DNA of 64,000 nucleotides from Pseudomonadota bacterium (GTDB lineage Bacteria; Pseudomonadota; Gammaproteobacteria; Burkholderiales; Burkholderiaceae_B). The first letter of the stretch is position 1, and every line of letters begins with the position of its first letter. Location of the stretch: positions 62,001 to 126,000 of the forward strand of contig JAEWHK010000039.1 in the NCBI GenBank assembly GCA_023387815.1, in the 5' to 3' direction. The notes under the pieces were generated by a model. That model was not told where the DNA came from. It made no database searches and saw only the letters and a program-made list of their open reading frames with translations. The translations under genes were made by a program, and so were the position numbers. Positions 34,384-44,139 of the stretch are shown one piece after another.

Positions 34384-35976
34384 TCATTCCCACTCAATCG
34401 TTGCAGGCGGTTTGCTGGAGACGTCGTAGACCACCCGGTTGATACCACGAACCTCATTGATAATGCGGGAAGAGACGCGTGCCAGCAGTGAGTAAGGCAA
34501 TTGCGCCCAGTCTGCCGTCATGAAATCGGAAGTCTGTACGGCGCGCAGCGCGACAACGTAGTCGTATGTTCGGCCATCGCCCATAACACCAACAGATTTG
34601 ACGGGCAGGAAGACGGCGAAAGCCTGGGATGTGAGATCGTACCAGGTTTTGCCTGTTTCCTCATCCGTGGTATTGCGCAGTTCTTCGATGAAGATGGCGT
34701 CTGCCTTGCGCAGCAGATCCGCATACTCTTTCTTGACTTCGCCCAGAATCCGCACGCCAAGCCCTGGGCCTGGAAACGGGTGGCGATACACCATATGATG
34801 AGGCAGGCCGAGAGCCAGGCCCAGTTCGCGGACTTCATCCTTGAAAAGTTCGCGCAAGGGTTCCAGCAACTGCAGATTGAGCGTCTCCGGCAATCCACCC
34901 ACATTGTGGTGCGACTTGATGGCGACTGCCTTACCGGTCTTGGCGCCGGCCGATTCAATCACATCAGGATAGATCGTGCCCTGAGCAAGCCAGCGCGCAC
35001 TCTTGCGCTTTCCGGCTTCCTGTTGGAACACTTCAACAAACTCGCGTCCGATGATTTTGCGCTTCTTCTCCGGATCGGTTTCACCAGCGAGCTTGCTCAT
35101 GAATGCTTCTGTCGCGTCTACGTGAATCACGTTCACACCCAGATGCTCGCCGAACACAGTCATGACCTGCTCTGCCTCATTCAACCGCAGCAAACCGTGA
35201 TCCACAAAAACGCAGGTAAGCTGATCGCCAATAGCCTTGTGAATAAGCGCTGCGGCAACAGACGAATCTACGCCGCCTGACAAGCCCAGAATCACATCAT
35301 CAGTTCCCACCTGCTCACGGATGCGGGCTACCGCTTCTTCGACGTAATCAGGCATGTTCCAGTCATTGCTGCAACCACAAATGTCATTGACAAAGCGGTT
35401 CAGAATTGCCCGGCCCTGGGTGGTATGTGTGACCTCGGGATGAAACTGCAGACCGTAAAAGTGACGCGTCTCGTCAGCCATACCGGCTATCGGACATGAA
35501 GGTGTTGAGGCCATGAGCACAAACCCCTCAGGCAGCTCTGTCACTTTGTCGCCATGGCTCATCCAGACCTTGAGCATGCCGTGACCTTCCGGCGTAACGA
35601 AATCAGAAATCTCGTTCAACAAGGCGGTGTGGCCGTGAGCCCGAACTTCGGCGTAACCGAATTCACGGTGGTCCGACCAGCTGACTTTTCCACCCAGCTG
35701 GGACGCCATAGCCTGCATGCCATAGCATATGCCCAGCACCGGCACACCGAGTTCAAACACCGCGTGAGGCACCTTGAGCGATGCCTCGTCGTAGGCTGAT
35801 GAATGACTACCAGAGAGGATCACGCCCTTGAGGCCCAGCTCCTGCTGTTCCTTCAGGAACGTCGCATCAACATCTCCGGGATGAATTTCACAAAACACTC
35901 CCGCTTCGCGCACCCGTCGTGCAATGAGTTGGGTCACCTGTGAACCGTAATCGAGAATCAGAATCCGCTGATGCAT
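34384..35976 (-). CDS. guaA: GMP synthase (glutamine-hydrolysing)
   Basis: GuaA aminates XMP to GMP with ammonia from glutamine. The 530 residues comprise a class I glutaminase (about 1-205; catalytic Cys in LGICYGMQAMASQ, His in FHPEVTHT), the PP-loop ATP domain (LGLSGGVDSSVAAALI, about 235) and the C-terminal dimerisation domain ending GINRVVYDVSSKPPATIEWE. The ATG at 35974-35976 gives the normal start MHQRILILDYGSQ; a TTG seven codons upstream is unlikely. It is transcribed in the same direction as guaB, but a hydrolase gene on the other strand lies between them. Confidence 0.97.
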   Translation of the reverse strand: MHQRILILDYGSQVTQLIARRVREAGVFCEIHPGDVDATFLKEQQELGLKGVILSGSHSSAYDEASLKVPHAVFELGVPVLGICYGMQAMASQLGGKVSWSDHREFGYAEVRAHGHTALLNEISDFVTPEGHGMLKVWMSHGDKVTELPEGFVLMASTPSCPIAGMADETRHFYGLQFHPEVTHTTQGRAILNRFVNDICGCSNDWNMPDYVEEAVARIREQVGTDDVILGLSGGVDSSVAAALIHKAIGDQLTCVFVDHGLLRLNEAEQVMTVFGEHLGVNVIHVDATEAFMSKLAGETDPEKKRKIIGREFVEVFQQEAGKRKSARWLAQGTIYPDVIESAGAKTGKAVAIKSHHNVGGLPETLNLQLLEPLRELFKDEVRELGLALGLPHHMVYRHPFPGPGLGVRILGEVKKEYADLLRKADAIFIEELRNTTDEETGKTWYDLTSQAFAVFLPVKSVGVMGDGRTYDYVVALRAVQTSDFMTADWAQLPYSLLARVSSRIINEVRGINRVVYDVSSKPPATIEWE

Positions 35977-36125
35977 GCTATATTCGCCTGAGGACAAAAG
36001 AAATAAATTTGGAATCCGACATTATAATGGCTGTGGCATCAAAAACTGGCGAAATAAGCCAGTTTGCGACATGCAGCCTTACATTCCCCCGGCGCTGCCC
36101 CCCCTAATATGAAAGGTCACTATTC

Positions 36126-36989
36126 ATGACAACGAATTCCACCGGCGACGCTGCTGCGCCTGATAAGGCCGGTATAAATGAGACCAGAAAATGTTTTGTT
36201 GTGGTCCACGGGGCCTGGCACGGTGCGTGGGTCTGGCAGGCGGTTGCTGGCATTTTGCGCAAACAGGGCCACGAAGTGTACACTCCTGTCCTGTCCGGAT
36301 TGGGGGAACGCGCTTCAATACTTTCGGCGGACATTACGCTGGATACTTTCGTTGCTGATATCGAAGATGCAATATTGCATCCGCAATCGGCAGCTTCGCT
36401 TGACCCGCAAAGGCAGCAGTCAGCAGATGATTTCCCGACACAGAATCTGGGAGCGCTGACTAATGTAATACTGGTCGGACACAGTTTTGCCGGTCCGGTT
36501 ATCAGTGCCGTGGCTGAACGCATACCAGCGCAGCTGGATCGTCTTATCTATCTGGATGCATTTTTGCTGCAGCCCGGTCAGTCAACTTTCGACACTCTTG
36601 ACGAAAAAGTCAGACACTCTCTTCTGAACGCCGCTGAAAACCACGGTGGCTATGGACTGCCCGCACCGGATCCCAAACATCTGGGGATTCCGCCAGATAA
36701 TGCAAGCTACAACTTTGTACGAGAACGACTGACTCCCCATCCGCTGAACACGTATACGACAGCGGTCAGATCAGACAATTCGGGTGATGAGGGTAAATCT
36801 CGCGCAGCGGGATTGAAGCGAATCTATCTTGCATGTACAGAACCTGCCTACAAGCCCGTCGCCGCAGCGTATGCCTGGGTTAAAACGCAAGATAACTGGA
36901 CGATAGACACCCTGGCCAGTTCTCATTCAGCGCCCGTGCTGGTACCTGAAACGCTCGCTGATAAACTGCAGCAACTGGCGGCGTTCTGA
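36126..36989 (+). CDS. Alpha/beta hydrolase (plant MES/hydroxynitrile-lyase-like subgroup)
   Basis: A 287-residue hydrolase without signal peptide. It shows the oxyanion region VVVHGAWHGAWVWQAV (about residues 25-40), the lid-side LSGLGERASI, and the nucleophile elbow LVGHSFAG (Ser at about 121). An acid and a final His are likely in TLASSHSAPVLVPE (about 268-281), where the family has GxDHMVMLSxP; here it reads SSHSAPVLVPE. The subgroup includes bacterial esterases with unknown substrates. It is inserted on the plus strand between guaB and guaA, which are adjacent in many relatives, so it may be an accessory gene. Confidence 0.8.
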   Translation: MTTNSTGDAAAPDKAGINETRKCFVVVHGAWHGAWVWQAVAGILRKQGHEVYTPVLSGLGERASILSADITLDTFVADIEDAILHPQSAASLDPQRQQSADDFPTQNLGALTNVILVGHSFAGPVISAVAERIPAQLDRLIYLDAFLLQPGQSTFDTLDEKVRHSLLNAAENHGGYGLPAPDPKHLGIPPDNASYNFVRERLTPHPLNTYTTAVRSDNSGDEGKSRAAGLKRIYLACTEPAYKPVAAAYAWVKTQDNWTIDTLASSHSAPVLVPETLADKLQQLAAF

Positions 36990-37107
36990 GTCCTGCTTCT
37001 GAATTCTGATTCTGAGTCCCGATTCTGAGTTCTGATTCTCCGTCCTGATCAGAATCGAACGAGTGTCGATTCAAACCATAAGAGGATCGATTCAAACCAT
37101 AAGAAAA
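36982..37107. repeat. Short degenerate repeats after the hydrolase gene
   Basis: From the stop codon on, the motif TTCTGA with GTCC or TTCTGATTCTGAGTCC spacing recurs about six times (36984-37043). After it, two adjacent 21-bp units TCGATTCAAACCATAAGAGG plus A/AA lie at 37066-37086 and 37087-37107. The region is non-coding and ends at the guaB terminator. Confidence 0.7.
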
Positions 37108-37135
37108 CAGCCCGATGAGCAATGCCATCGGGCTG
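37102..37135 (-). terminator. Rho-independent terminator of guaB
   Basis: On the minus strand CAGCCCGATG-GCATTGCT-CATCGGGCTG is followed by TTTTCTT, 24 bp after the guaB stop. Confidence 0.92.
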
Positions 37136-37159
37136 TAAGCCTAACTCGGAAACAACCGT

Positions 37160-38620
37160 TTACTCTGCGCGATAATTCGGTGCTTCTTTTGTGATCTGTA
37201 CATCATGTACATGAGATTCACGAACACCTGCAGACGTGATTTCCACAAATTGCGGAATGGTGCGCATGTCGTCAATTGTGGCGCAGCCGCAATAGCCCAT
37301 GGAGGCACGAATACCACCAACCAGTTGGTAAATGATCGCAAGAACGCTGCCTTTATATGGCACCCGACCTTCGATGCCTTCTGGCACGAGTTTGTCGGCG
37401 TTGTTTGCTGGATCCTGGAAATAGCGGTCAGCGGAACCCTGTTCCATGGCGCCCAGACTTCCCATTCCACGGTAGGACTTGTAAGAGCGTCCCTGGAACA
37501 ATACAACTTCACCAGGTGCTTCTTCCGTACCGGCAAACATGCCACCCATCATGCACGCAAAAGCCCCGGCCACCAAGGCTTTGGAGACATCGCCGGAATA
37601 ACGGATGCCACCGTCGGCAATGAGCGGTACGCCTGTGCCTTCCAGCGCCTTGGCCACATCTGAAATCGCAGTAATTTGCGGAACCCCGACGCCGGCCACA
37701 ATACGTGTGGTGCAGATGGAGCCCGGGCCGATACCCACCTTGACGCCATCAGCGCCGGCATCGACCAGTGCCCTTGCCGCCTCGGCCGTGGCGATATTGC
37801 CACCGATCACATCGATATCGGGGAAATTCTGCTTGACCCAGCGAACGCGATCCAGGACACCCTGAGAGTGCCCGTGTGCAGTATCGACAATAATGACGTC
37901 GACGTGGGCTTCTGCCAGTTTGCGCACACGCTCTTCAGTACCTTCGCCAACGCCGACCGCGGCACCAACGCGCAATTGTCCGAACTCGTCCTTGCAGGCA
38001 TTAGGATGTTCAGTGTTCTTGACGATATCCTTGACTGTTGCCAGACCACGCAGTTCGAAATTGTCGTTGACGATCAGAACCCGTTCCAGCCGGTACTTGT
38101 GCATGAGTGCCTGCGCTTCTTCAAGCGTTCCGCCTTCATGCATGGTAATGAGCCGTTCCTTGGGTGTCATGACCGATGTCAGCGGGACATCAAGCCTGTC
38201 TTCAAAACGCAGATCCCGGTTTGTCACAATACCAACAAGCTTACCCCCGTCTACAACGGGCAGACCGGAAATACCGTGCCGTTTCTGCAGGGCAATGGCG
38301 TCACGTACTTTCATATCGGACGTAACCGTGACCGGATCAATGACGATACCGAATTCATGACGCTTGACGCGTGCCACTTCTGCGGCCTGCGCATCAGCAG
38401 ACATATTCTTGTGGATAATCCCGATGCCCCCTTCCTGAGCCATGGCAATCGCCAGACGCGACTCCGTGACGGTATCCATGGCCGCAGAGACCAGAGGAAT
38501 ATTCAGGGTGATATTTCGAGTGAGCTGGGTTTTTAGAGACGTGTCGCGCGGCAACACATTTGAGTACGCGGGTACCAGAAGAACATCGTCAAAGGTAAGC
38601 GCTTTTTGAATGAGACGCAT
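37160..38620 (-). CDS. guaB: Inosine-5'-monophosphate dehydrogenase
   Basis: GuaB oxidises IMP to XMP with NAD, the rate-limiting step towards GMP. The 486 residues have the TIM barrel with an inserted pair of CBS domains (about 95-205: GIVIDPVTVTSDMKVRDAI and TSVMTPKERLITMHEG). The catalytic loop GPGSICTTRIVAGVGVPQ holds the active Cys at about 305. The flap has YRGMGSLGAME. The start at 38618-38620 has a GGAG site and a strong promoter just upstream. Its own terminator follows. Confidence 0.97.
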   Translation of the reverse strand: MRLIQKALTFDDVLLVPAYSNVLPRDTSLKTQLTRNITLNIPLVSAAMDTVTESRLAIAMAQEGGIGIIHKNMSADAQAAEVARVKRHEFGIVIDPVTVTSDMKVRDAIALQKRHGISGLPVVDGGKLVGIVTNRDLRFEDRLDVPLTSVMTPKERLITMHEGGTLEEAQALMHKYRLERVLIVNDNFELRGLATVKDIVKNTEHPNACKDEFGQLRVGAAVGVGEGTEERVRKLAEAHVDVIIVDTAHGHSQGVLDRVRWVKQNFPDIDVIGGNIATAEAARALVDAGADGVKVGIGPGSICTTRIVAGVGVPQITAISDVAKALEGTGVPLIADGGIRYSGDVSKALVAGAFACMMGGMFAGTEEAPGEVVLFQGRSYKSYRGMGSLGAMEQGSADRYFQDPANNADKLVPEGIEGRVPYKGSVLAIIYQLVGGIRASMGYCGCATIDDMRTIPQFVEITSAGVRESHVHDVQITKEAPNYRAE

Positions 38621-38645
38621 GAAATAACTCCGGGCGCAAAGCAAA

Positions 38646-38674
38646 ATTATACGCTTGCGCCCGGAGCGAATCAA
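38646..38674 (-). promoter_or_regulatory. Sigma-70 promoter of guaB
   Basis: On the minus strand TTGATT (38669-38674), a 17-bp spacer, and a perfect TATAAT (38646-38651). The -10 is 25 bp before the guaB ATG. The promoter overlaps a GGGCGCAA.GC/GC.TTGCGCCC dyad (about 38632-38664) that could form a hairpin or an operator. Confidence 0.8.
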
Positions 38675-38717
38675 CCGGCTTTGCGCGGCCGCCGGAAAAT
38701 TCTATGATTCTTGCAAC

Positions 38718-41700
38718 TTATCCCAGCGCCACGCGCGCATTCATGAACATGCGCATCCAGGGCGTATAGTCACCACCACTATCCTGTTCACCCCAGGATT
38801 GAGGATGCCAGGACATCATGACATTGCGTGTCACCCGCTCGGGATGCGGCATCATGACAGTGAACCGGCCGTCAGCAGTAGTTACCGCAGCGATTCCCTG
38901 CGGACTGCCATTGGGATTGGCCGGATAGGCTTCTGTGATAAAACCCTTGCCTGATACATACTGGACCGCAGTGTGAACCGCCCCGATATCGCCCTGCAGT
39001 CCGAAATCGGCAAAGCCCTCTCCATGCGCAACAGCAATTGGCAGCCGCGTTCCCTGCATACCGGTAAAGAAGAGCGAAGGAGACTGAGCGATTTGCACCA
39101 GGCTGAGTCGGGCTTCGTATTTGGCTGACTGGTTGTACGTAAAGCGTGGCCAGTCCTGTGCTCCGGGAATCATATCAGCCAGGGTCGCCAGCATCTGGCA
39201 TCCGTTACATACGCCAAGCGCCAGGACATCCGGGCGTGAGAAAAAGCGGGCAAACTGCTCTGACAGCGATGCGTTGTAACGAATCGTGCGTGCCCACCCT
39301 TCTCCGGCACCCAGAACGTCTCCGTAACTGAAACCGCCCACAGCAACCATGGCCTGGAAGCCGTCCAGAGACGTACGTCCTGACAGCAGATCAGTCATAT
39401 GGACATCATAGGCGTCAAAACCGCAAGTATCAAAAGCCCAGGCCATTTCTACCTGGCTGTTGCAACCCTGCTCTCGCAGAATGGCAATTTTGGGTCGGAT
39501 GCCACTTGAAATATAGGGCGCAGCAATCTGCTCTTGCGGATCAAAGGCAACAACGGCATTCAGACCGGGATCATCACGATCTTCCCAGCTATTCAGCTCG
39601 GCAAGCGCGCTTGCCGGATTGTCACGCCGTTTCATAATTTCGTAGGTGACCTGGCTCCAGGCCTTGCCAAGCTCGACCCTATCCAGGCCAAAAAGACGCC
39701 GGCCATCGCGATAAAATTCGATCTGGTCAGAGGTATTTGGTGCCCCAATGGCATTTGAAATACGAGAGAGACCCGCGGCACGCAGTGCCTGCAGCACTTC
39801 ATCACGCTGTGAGGTTCGCACCTGAATCACGGCCCCCGCTTCTTCATTGAACAGTGCCTTGACGGTCAGCTCATCGCGCTGTACCGCAACCTGCTCGGGA
39901 CGAATCTTGTAGTCGCCCCAGTCTGCTGAGGATTCATCAAACGTAAGCATATCAAGGTTGATTGACACACCTACGTGTCCGGCGAACGCCATTTCGGCAA
40001 CCGTGGCCAGCAATCCGCCGTCAGCTCTGTCATGATAGGCGAGCACCAGCCCCTGGTTTACCAAAGACCGGATAGTCAGGAAAAAGGTTTTCAGCAGCGC
40101 GGGCTCATCAATATCAGGGACGGCCGAGCCATACTGATCAATCACGTTGGAAAGGACCGAACCGGCAAGACGCTGTTTTCCCTGTCCAAGATCGATCAGA
40201 ATGAGTGTTGTATCGCCCTGATCGGTAATCAGTTGCGGGGTGACTGTCTTGCGCACATCCGCAACGGGTGCGAACGCTGAAACAATCAGCGACACAGGCG
40301 CGACCACTTCACGCATTTCGCCCTGCTCTTCCCAACGGGTACGCATGGACAGTGAATCTTTACCAACAGGGATGGAGAGCCCAATTTCCTGACACAATTC
40401 AGACACCGCACTGACGGTGTCAAACAGTTCTGCATCCTGACCATCAAAACCGCAGGCGGCCATCCAGTTGGCGGATAATTTGATATCTTCCAGCGAGGCG
40501 ACATCCGCAGAGACCAGGTTTGTGAGGGCCTCGGCGACAGCCATACGGCCGGAGGCCGGCGCATTGCCGATTGCCAATGGCGTACGTTCGCCCATGGACA
40601 TAGCCTCACCACGAACAGATTCGTAGTCTGCAAGCGTAACCGCGCAGTCTGCAACAGGAATCTGCCAGGGACCAACCATCTGGTCGCGTGAGCAGAGTCC
40701 GCCTACGGTGCGATCGCCGATAGTGATCAGAAAAGACTTATTGGCGACTGTGGGGTGGCGCATGACCTGTGTGGCCAGATCAGCCAGGTCCAGACCTGTG
40801 ACATCGATCTCTGTGAGATTGCGCGCCTTGTGCGTTGCCTGGCGCTGCATGCGCGGCAGCTTGCCAAGTATCACATCCATGGGAATGTCGACAGGTGCTG
40901 GTGCCTGTTCGCTATGAACGGTAGTGGTAGGCGTGACGCCTGGCAGCCCCTCGCCGTCGGACACTTTCAGATGACGTTCTGTGGTGGTAACACCTACCAC
41001 GGCAAACGGGCAGCGTTCGCGAGCCGCGATCGCTTCAAACCGCGGCAGATCATCTGGCAGAATGGCCAGGACGTAACGTTCCTGAGCCTCGTTGCTCCAG
41101 ATCTCGGCAGCAGACATGCCTGATTCTTCCAGATGTACCTGCTGCAGATCGAAAATAGCGCCCCGCCCGGCATCATTCACGAGCTCGGGGAATGCATTGG
41201 ACAGACCGCCGGCACCCACATCATGAATGGCAATAATCGGGTTATCTTCTTTCAGTTGCCAGCAGCGATCGATGACTTCCTGCGCGCGGCGCTCCAGTTC
41301 CGGGTTGCCGCGCTGTACGGAGTCAAAATCCAGTTGCGCGCTATTGCTTCCTGCGCTCATGGAAGAGGCAGCGCCGCCACCCATCCCAATACGCATGCCG
41401 GGACCGCCCAACTGGATCAGCAATGCTTCACCTGGAATCACATCTTTATGAGTAAATGCTGCGTCAATACTTCCCAGACCACCCGCAATCATGATGGGCT
41501 TATGGTAGCCCCAGCGTACGCCATCGACAGTCTGTTCGAATGTACGGAAATATCCCAGCAGATTGGGACGTCCGAATTCGTTATTAAACGCTGCGCCGCC
41601 AATGGGACCTTCAAGCATGATATCCAGGGGACTGGCAATACGATCCGGCAGGCCGTAAGCTGCAGCTTCACGGGATTCCGGCAGCTCAGGCAAATTCAGG

Positions 41701-42779
41701 TTGGAAACGGTAAAACCGGTGAGCCCGGCTTTGGGTTTGGAACCCCGCCCGGTGGCGCCCTCATCACGGATTTCGCCGCCGGCGCCCGTGGCTGCTCCCG
41801 GGAATGGAGCGATTGCCGTGGGGTGATTATGTGTTTCCACTTTCATGAGCGTATGCGTCAGGCGGACATGGCGATCGTACTTTGGCGCCTGCGTCGCGGA
41901 CGCATTTCCGTCGTAGCCGGCATAAAACCGGCTGGCGGTTCCACCTTCCATGACCGCTGCATTATCGGAATACGCCACAATCGTACCCTTAGGCTGTGCC
42001 GCATGCGTCTTGCGAATCATGCCGAAAAGGGTGTCTTCCCGTTTCTGACCATCAATTTCCCAGCTGGCGTTGAAAATCTTGTGGCGACAATGTTCGCTGT
42101 TCGCCTGCGCGAACATCATCAGCTCTACATCTGTAGGATTACGGCCAAGATCGCTGAATGACTTGTGCAGATAATCGATCTCGACATCCGAGAGCGCCAG
42201 CCCAAGCTGCTGGTTGGCCGACTCCAATGCCGATCTGCCCTGCTCCAGAACCGGAATTTGTGTTTGAGGCTTGCCTGCCAGTGTTTCCATAAGCACAGAC
42301 GCGTCGAATGCGGCGTCCACAACATATTCCGTCATGCGATCATGAATAAGGGAGGCGATCTGCGTGCGCTGCTCTGGTGTTAGTTTTTTTGCGCCCAGCA
42401 GACCTTTTCTTGCGACAAACCGATATTCAATACCACGCTCTATTCGTCGCACCGCCGTCAGGCCGCAATTGTGTGCGATGTCCGTGGCTTTGCTGGCCCA
42501 CGGGGAAATGGTTCCGAGCCGGGGCAATACGCGTATGACAAGTGCATCATCTGCCGGTACCTCTGCGACTTGGGTCCCATAGGTTAATAGCTGCGTAAGG
42601 CGTGCCTGATCTTCTGGTGCGACAGTACCCTGGGTAAAAACATGATGCTCGTAACGCGCGATCACGTCCTGTACCGGTATGCCCGCCTGCGCAAGCGCCG
42701 CAAGCAGTCGCTCTTTTCTGAAGGGAGTCAGGGCGGCGCCGCCGTATGCAATCTGATGGTGATGATGAGTGTCTGACAC
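38718..42779 (-). CDS. purL: Phosphoribosylformylglycinamidine synthase (large single-chain PurL)
   Basis: PurL converts FGAR to FGAM with ATP and glutamine in purine synthesis. The single-chain form of proteobacteria is about 1300 residues; here 1353. The order is an N-terminal domain, the synthetase halves (VETHNHPTAIAPFPGAATG, GGGAASSMSAGSNSAQLDFD) and the C-terminal glutaminase with catalytic Cys in LALGVCNGCQML and His in AVAHGEGFADFG, ending PHPERVTRNVMMSWHPQSW. The start is uncertain: a GTG at 42777-42779 gives VSDTHHHHQ and the usual length; the open frame continues to a GTG at 42845. It precedes guaB on the same strand but guaB has its own promoter. Confidence 0.95.
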   Translation of the reverse strand: MSDTHHHHQIAYGGAALTPFRKERLLAALAQAGIPVQDVIARYEHHVFTQGTVAPEDQARLTQLLTYGTQVAEVPADDALVIRVLPRLGTISPWASKATDIAHNCGLTAVRRIERGIEYRFVARKGLLGAKKLTPEQRTQIASLIHDRMTEYVVDAAFDASVLMETLAGKPQTQIPVLEQGRSALESANQQLGLALSDVEIDYLHKSFSDLGRNPTDVELMMFAQANSEHCRHKIFNASWEIDGQKREDTLFGMIRKTHAAQPKGTIVAYSDNAAVMEGGTASRFYAGYDGNASATQAPKYDRHVRLTHTLMKVETHNHPTAIAPFPGAATGAGGEIRDEGATGRGSKPKAGLTGFTVSNLNLPELPESREAAAYGLPDRIASPLDIMLEGPIGGAAFNNEFGRPNLLGYFRTFEQTVDGVRWGYHKPIMIAGGLGSIDAAFTHKDVIPGEALLIQLGGPGMRIGMGGGAASSMSAGSNSAQLDFDSVQRGNPELERRAQEVIDRCWQLKEDNPIIAIHDVGAGGLSNAFPELVNDAGRGAIFDLQQVHLEESGMSAAEIWSNEAQERYVLAILPDDLPRFEAIAARERCPFAVVGVTTTERHLKVSDGEGLPGVTPTTTVHSEQAPAPVDIPMDVILGKLPRMQRQATHKARNLTEIDVTGLDLADLATQVMRHPTVANKSFLITIGDRTVGGLCSRDQMVGPWQIPVADCAVTLADYESVRGEAMSMGERTPLAIGNAPASGRMAVAEALTNLVSADVASLEDIKLSANWMAACGFDGQDAELFDTVSAVSELCQEIGLSIPVGKDSLSMRTRWEEQGEMREVVAPVSLIVSAFAPVADVRKTVTPQLITDQGDTTLILIDLGQGKQRLAGSVLSNVIDQYGSAVPDIDEPALLKTFFLTIRSLVNQGLVLAYHDRADGGLLATVAEMAFAGHVGVSINLDMLTFDESSADWGDYKIRPEQVAVQRDELTVKALFNEEAGAVIQVRTSQRDEVLQALRAAGLSRISNAIGAPNTSDQIEFYRDGRRLFGLDRVELGKAWSQVTYEIMKRRDNPASALAELNSWEDRDDPGLNAVVAFDPQEQIAAPYISSGIRPKIAILREQGCNSQVEMAWAFDTCGFDAYDVHMTDLLSGRTSLDGFQAMVAVGGFSYGDVLGAGEGWARTIRYNASLSEQFARFFSRPDVLALGVCNGCQMLATLADMIPGAQDWPRFTYNQSAKYEARLSLVQIAQSPSLFFTGMQGTRLPIAVAHGEGFADFGLQGDIGAVHTAVQYVSGKGFITEAYPANPNGSPQGIAAVTTADGRFTVMMPHPERVTRNVMMSWHPQSWGEQDSGGDYTPWMRMFMNARVALG

Positions 42780-43119
42780 AATGAATACCGGATGAATGGA
42801 AAATAGCCTGAAAGGAAAGCAATATTTTATCGTTCTCCTTCCCACTCATGCGAGATAACCCGGCAATTGCGACATTTACCTAAATTCCGGGCGCTGAAAA
42901 TATTTGATACAACTTCGATTGAATTAACGTAATTTACAGGACAATGCGGACATCGTCGGCGAAATGAGTATTAAATGCATGCAAATATCACTCATGAGTC
43001 TGACCCAAGTACTTAAGAACGAATTTAGAAATCGCCCCTAACCCATTAATAAATATATTTTTTTTAAATTTTTATTTATAATTGCGCAGACCCTGATCCA
43101 ATTTGTTCGTGACGATCCT

Positions 43120-44031
43120 ATGCAAAAATTCCTAAGAAAAACGCTGGCCGCGTGCCTTGCCGTTGTGCTGTCTGCGGGTTCCATTGTACCTGTTTCCAGC
43201 TTCGCGCAGGAAGATGATGGCGGTCAGACATATGATGCCCTTCCTCTTGCCAGCACCGTCGTCGGCAAGGCCGATAATGGCGGTATCGTGCGCTCCCAGG
43301 TTGCCTATGTGGTCGACCTGACCGACAACCGCGTCCTGTACTCCAAAAATTCCGATGTCATCCGTCCCATTGCTTCGATCAGCAAGCTCATGACGGCGCT
43401 GATCATTACCACAGCCAACCTGAACATGAACGAGCAGATCGTGGTCACGGCCGACGATGTGGATCGCGTCAAGAAATCCGCCTCACGCCTGTCGGTTGGC
43501 ACGGTGCTTACCCGCAAGGAACTGCTGCACCTTGCACTGATGTCTTCTGAAAATCGGGCCGCGCATGCGCTGGGTCGTACCTATCCAGGCGGAATGGACG
43601 CCTTTGTGCGCGAAATGAATAGCCGCGCTCGCCAGCTGGGCATGACGCGTACCCGCTTCATGGAGCCTACCGGATTGTCTCCGCAGAATGTCTCTTCGCC
43701 GCGCGACCTGGTCCGGCTGATGCAGGCCGTTCATCAGCAACCGCTGATCCGCGAATTTACGACCAGCGATAAATACGAAATTGTGACCAGTAATGGTCGC
43801 GAACAACGCTATCGTAATACCAATCGTCTGATCCGCAATAGCAACTGGAATATTCTGCTTTCCAAAACAGGTTATATCCGTGAAGCCGGCGATTGCCTGG
43901 TTATGATGACTGAAATGGACCACCGGCCTGTTGCCGTCGTATTACTGAATGCAGACGGTGGTTTGACCCGCTTTGCAGATGCTGTTCGCGTCAGGCATAT
44001 GGTTCAGCAGGATTATCCTACCCTGCTCTAA
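43120..44031 (+). CDS. D-alanyl-D-alanine endopeptidase (PbpG/PBP7-like, S11 family)
   Basis: A periplasmic penicillin-binding protein that cleaves D-Ala-meso-DAP cross-links in peptidoglycan. The 303-residue precursor has a signal peptide (cleavage near SSFAQ, about residue 30). The active-site motifs are SISK at 86-89, SEN (in LMSSENRAAHALG) and KTG (in LLSKTGYIREAG). The size without a C-terminal membrane anchor fits PbpG better than DacA/DacC. The 274-bp upstream region is AT-rich and holds the promoter; it is divergent from purL. Confidence 0.92.
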   Translation: MQKFLRKTLAACLAVVLSAGSIVPVSSFAQEDDGGQTYDALPLASTVVGKADNGGIVRSQVAYVVDLTDNRVLYSKNSDVIRPIASISKLMTALIITTANLNMNEQIVVTADDVDRVKKSASRLSVGTVLTRKELLHLALMSSENRAAHALGRTYPGGMDAFVREMNSRARQLGMTRTRFMEPTGLSPQNVSSPRDLVRLMQAVHQQPLIREFTTSDKYEIVTSNGREQRYRNTNRLIRNSNWNILLSKTGYIREAGDCLVMMTEMDHRPVAVVLLNADGGLTRFADAVRVRHMVQQDYPTLL

Positions 44032-44059
44032 GTCTCACCAACGATCAAGCGTTTCATAA

Positions 44060-44083
44060 AGGGATGCCCTTGCGGCATTCCCT
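44060..44083 (+). terminator. Possible terminator after the endopeptidase gene
   Basis: AGGGATGCC-CTTGC-GGCATTCCCT forms a stem with one bulged base, 28 bp after the stop, but only GATTT follows, so it is weak. Confidence 0.4.
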
Positions 44084-44139
44084 GATTTACAGGGTGGCCC
44101 GACGGCCGCCCGTTTAATTTGTCCGTTTACTTTTCAACT

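Noticed and set aside
41133..42161. 342-codon plus-strand frame inside purL
   Set aside because: Antisense shadow of a highly conserved gene; no ribosome site or family features.
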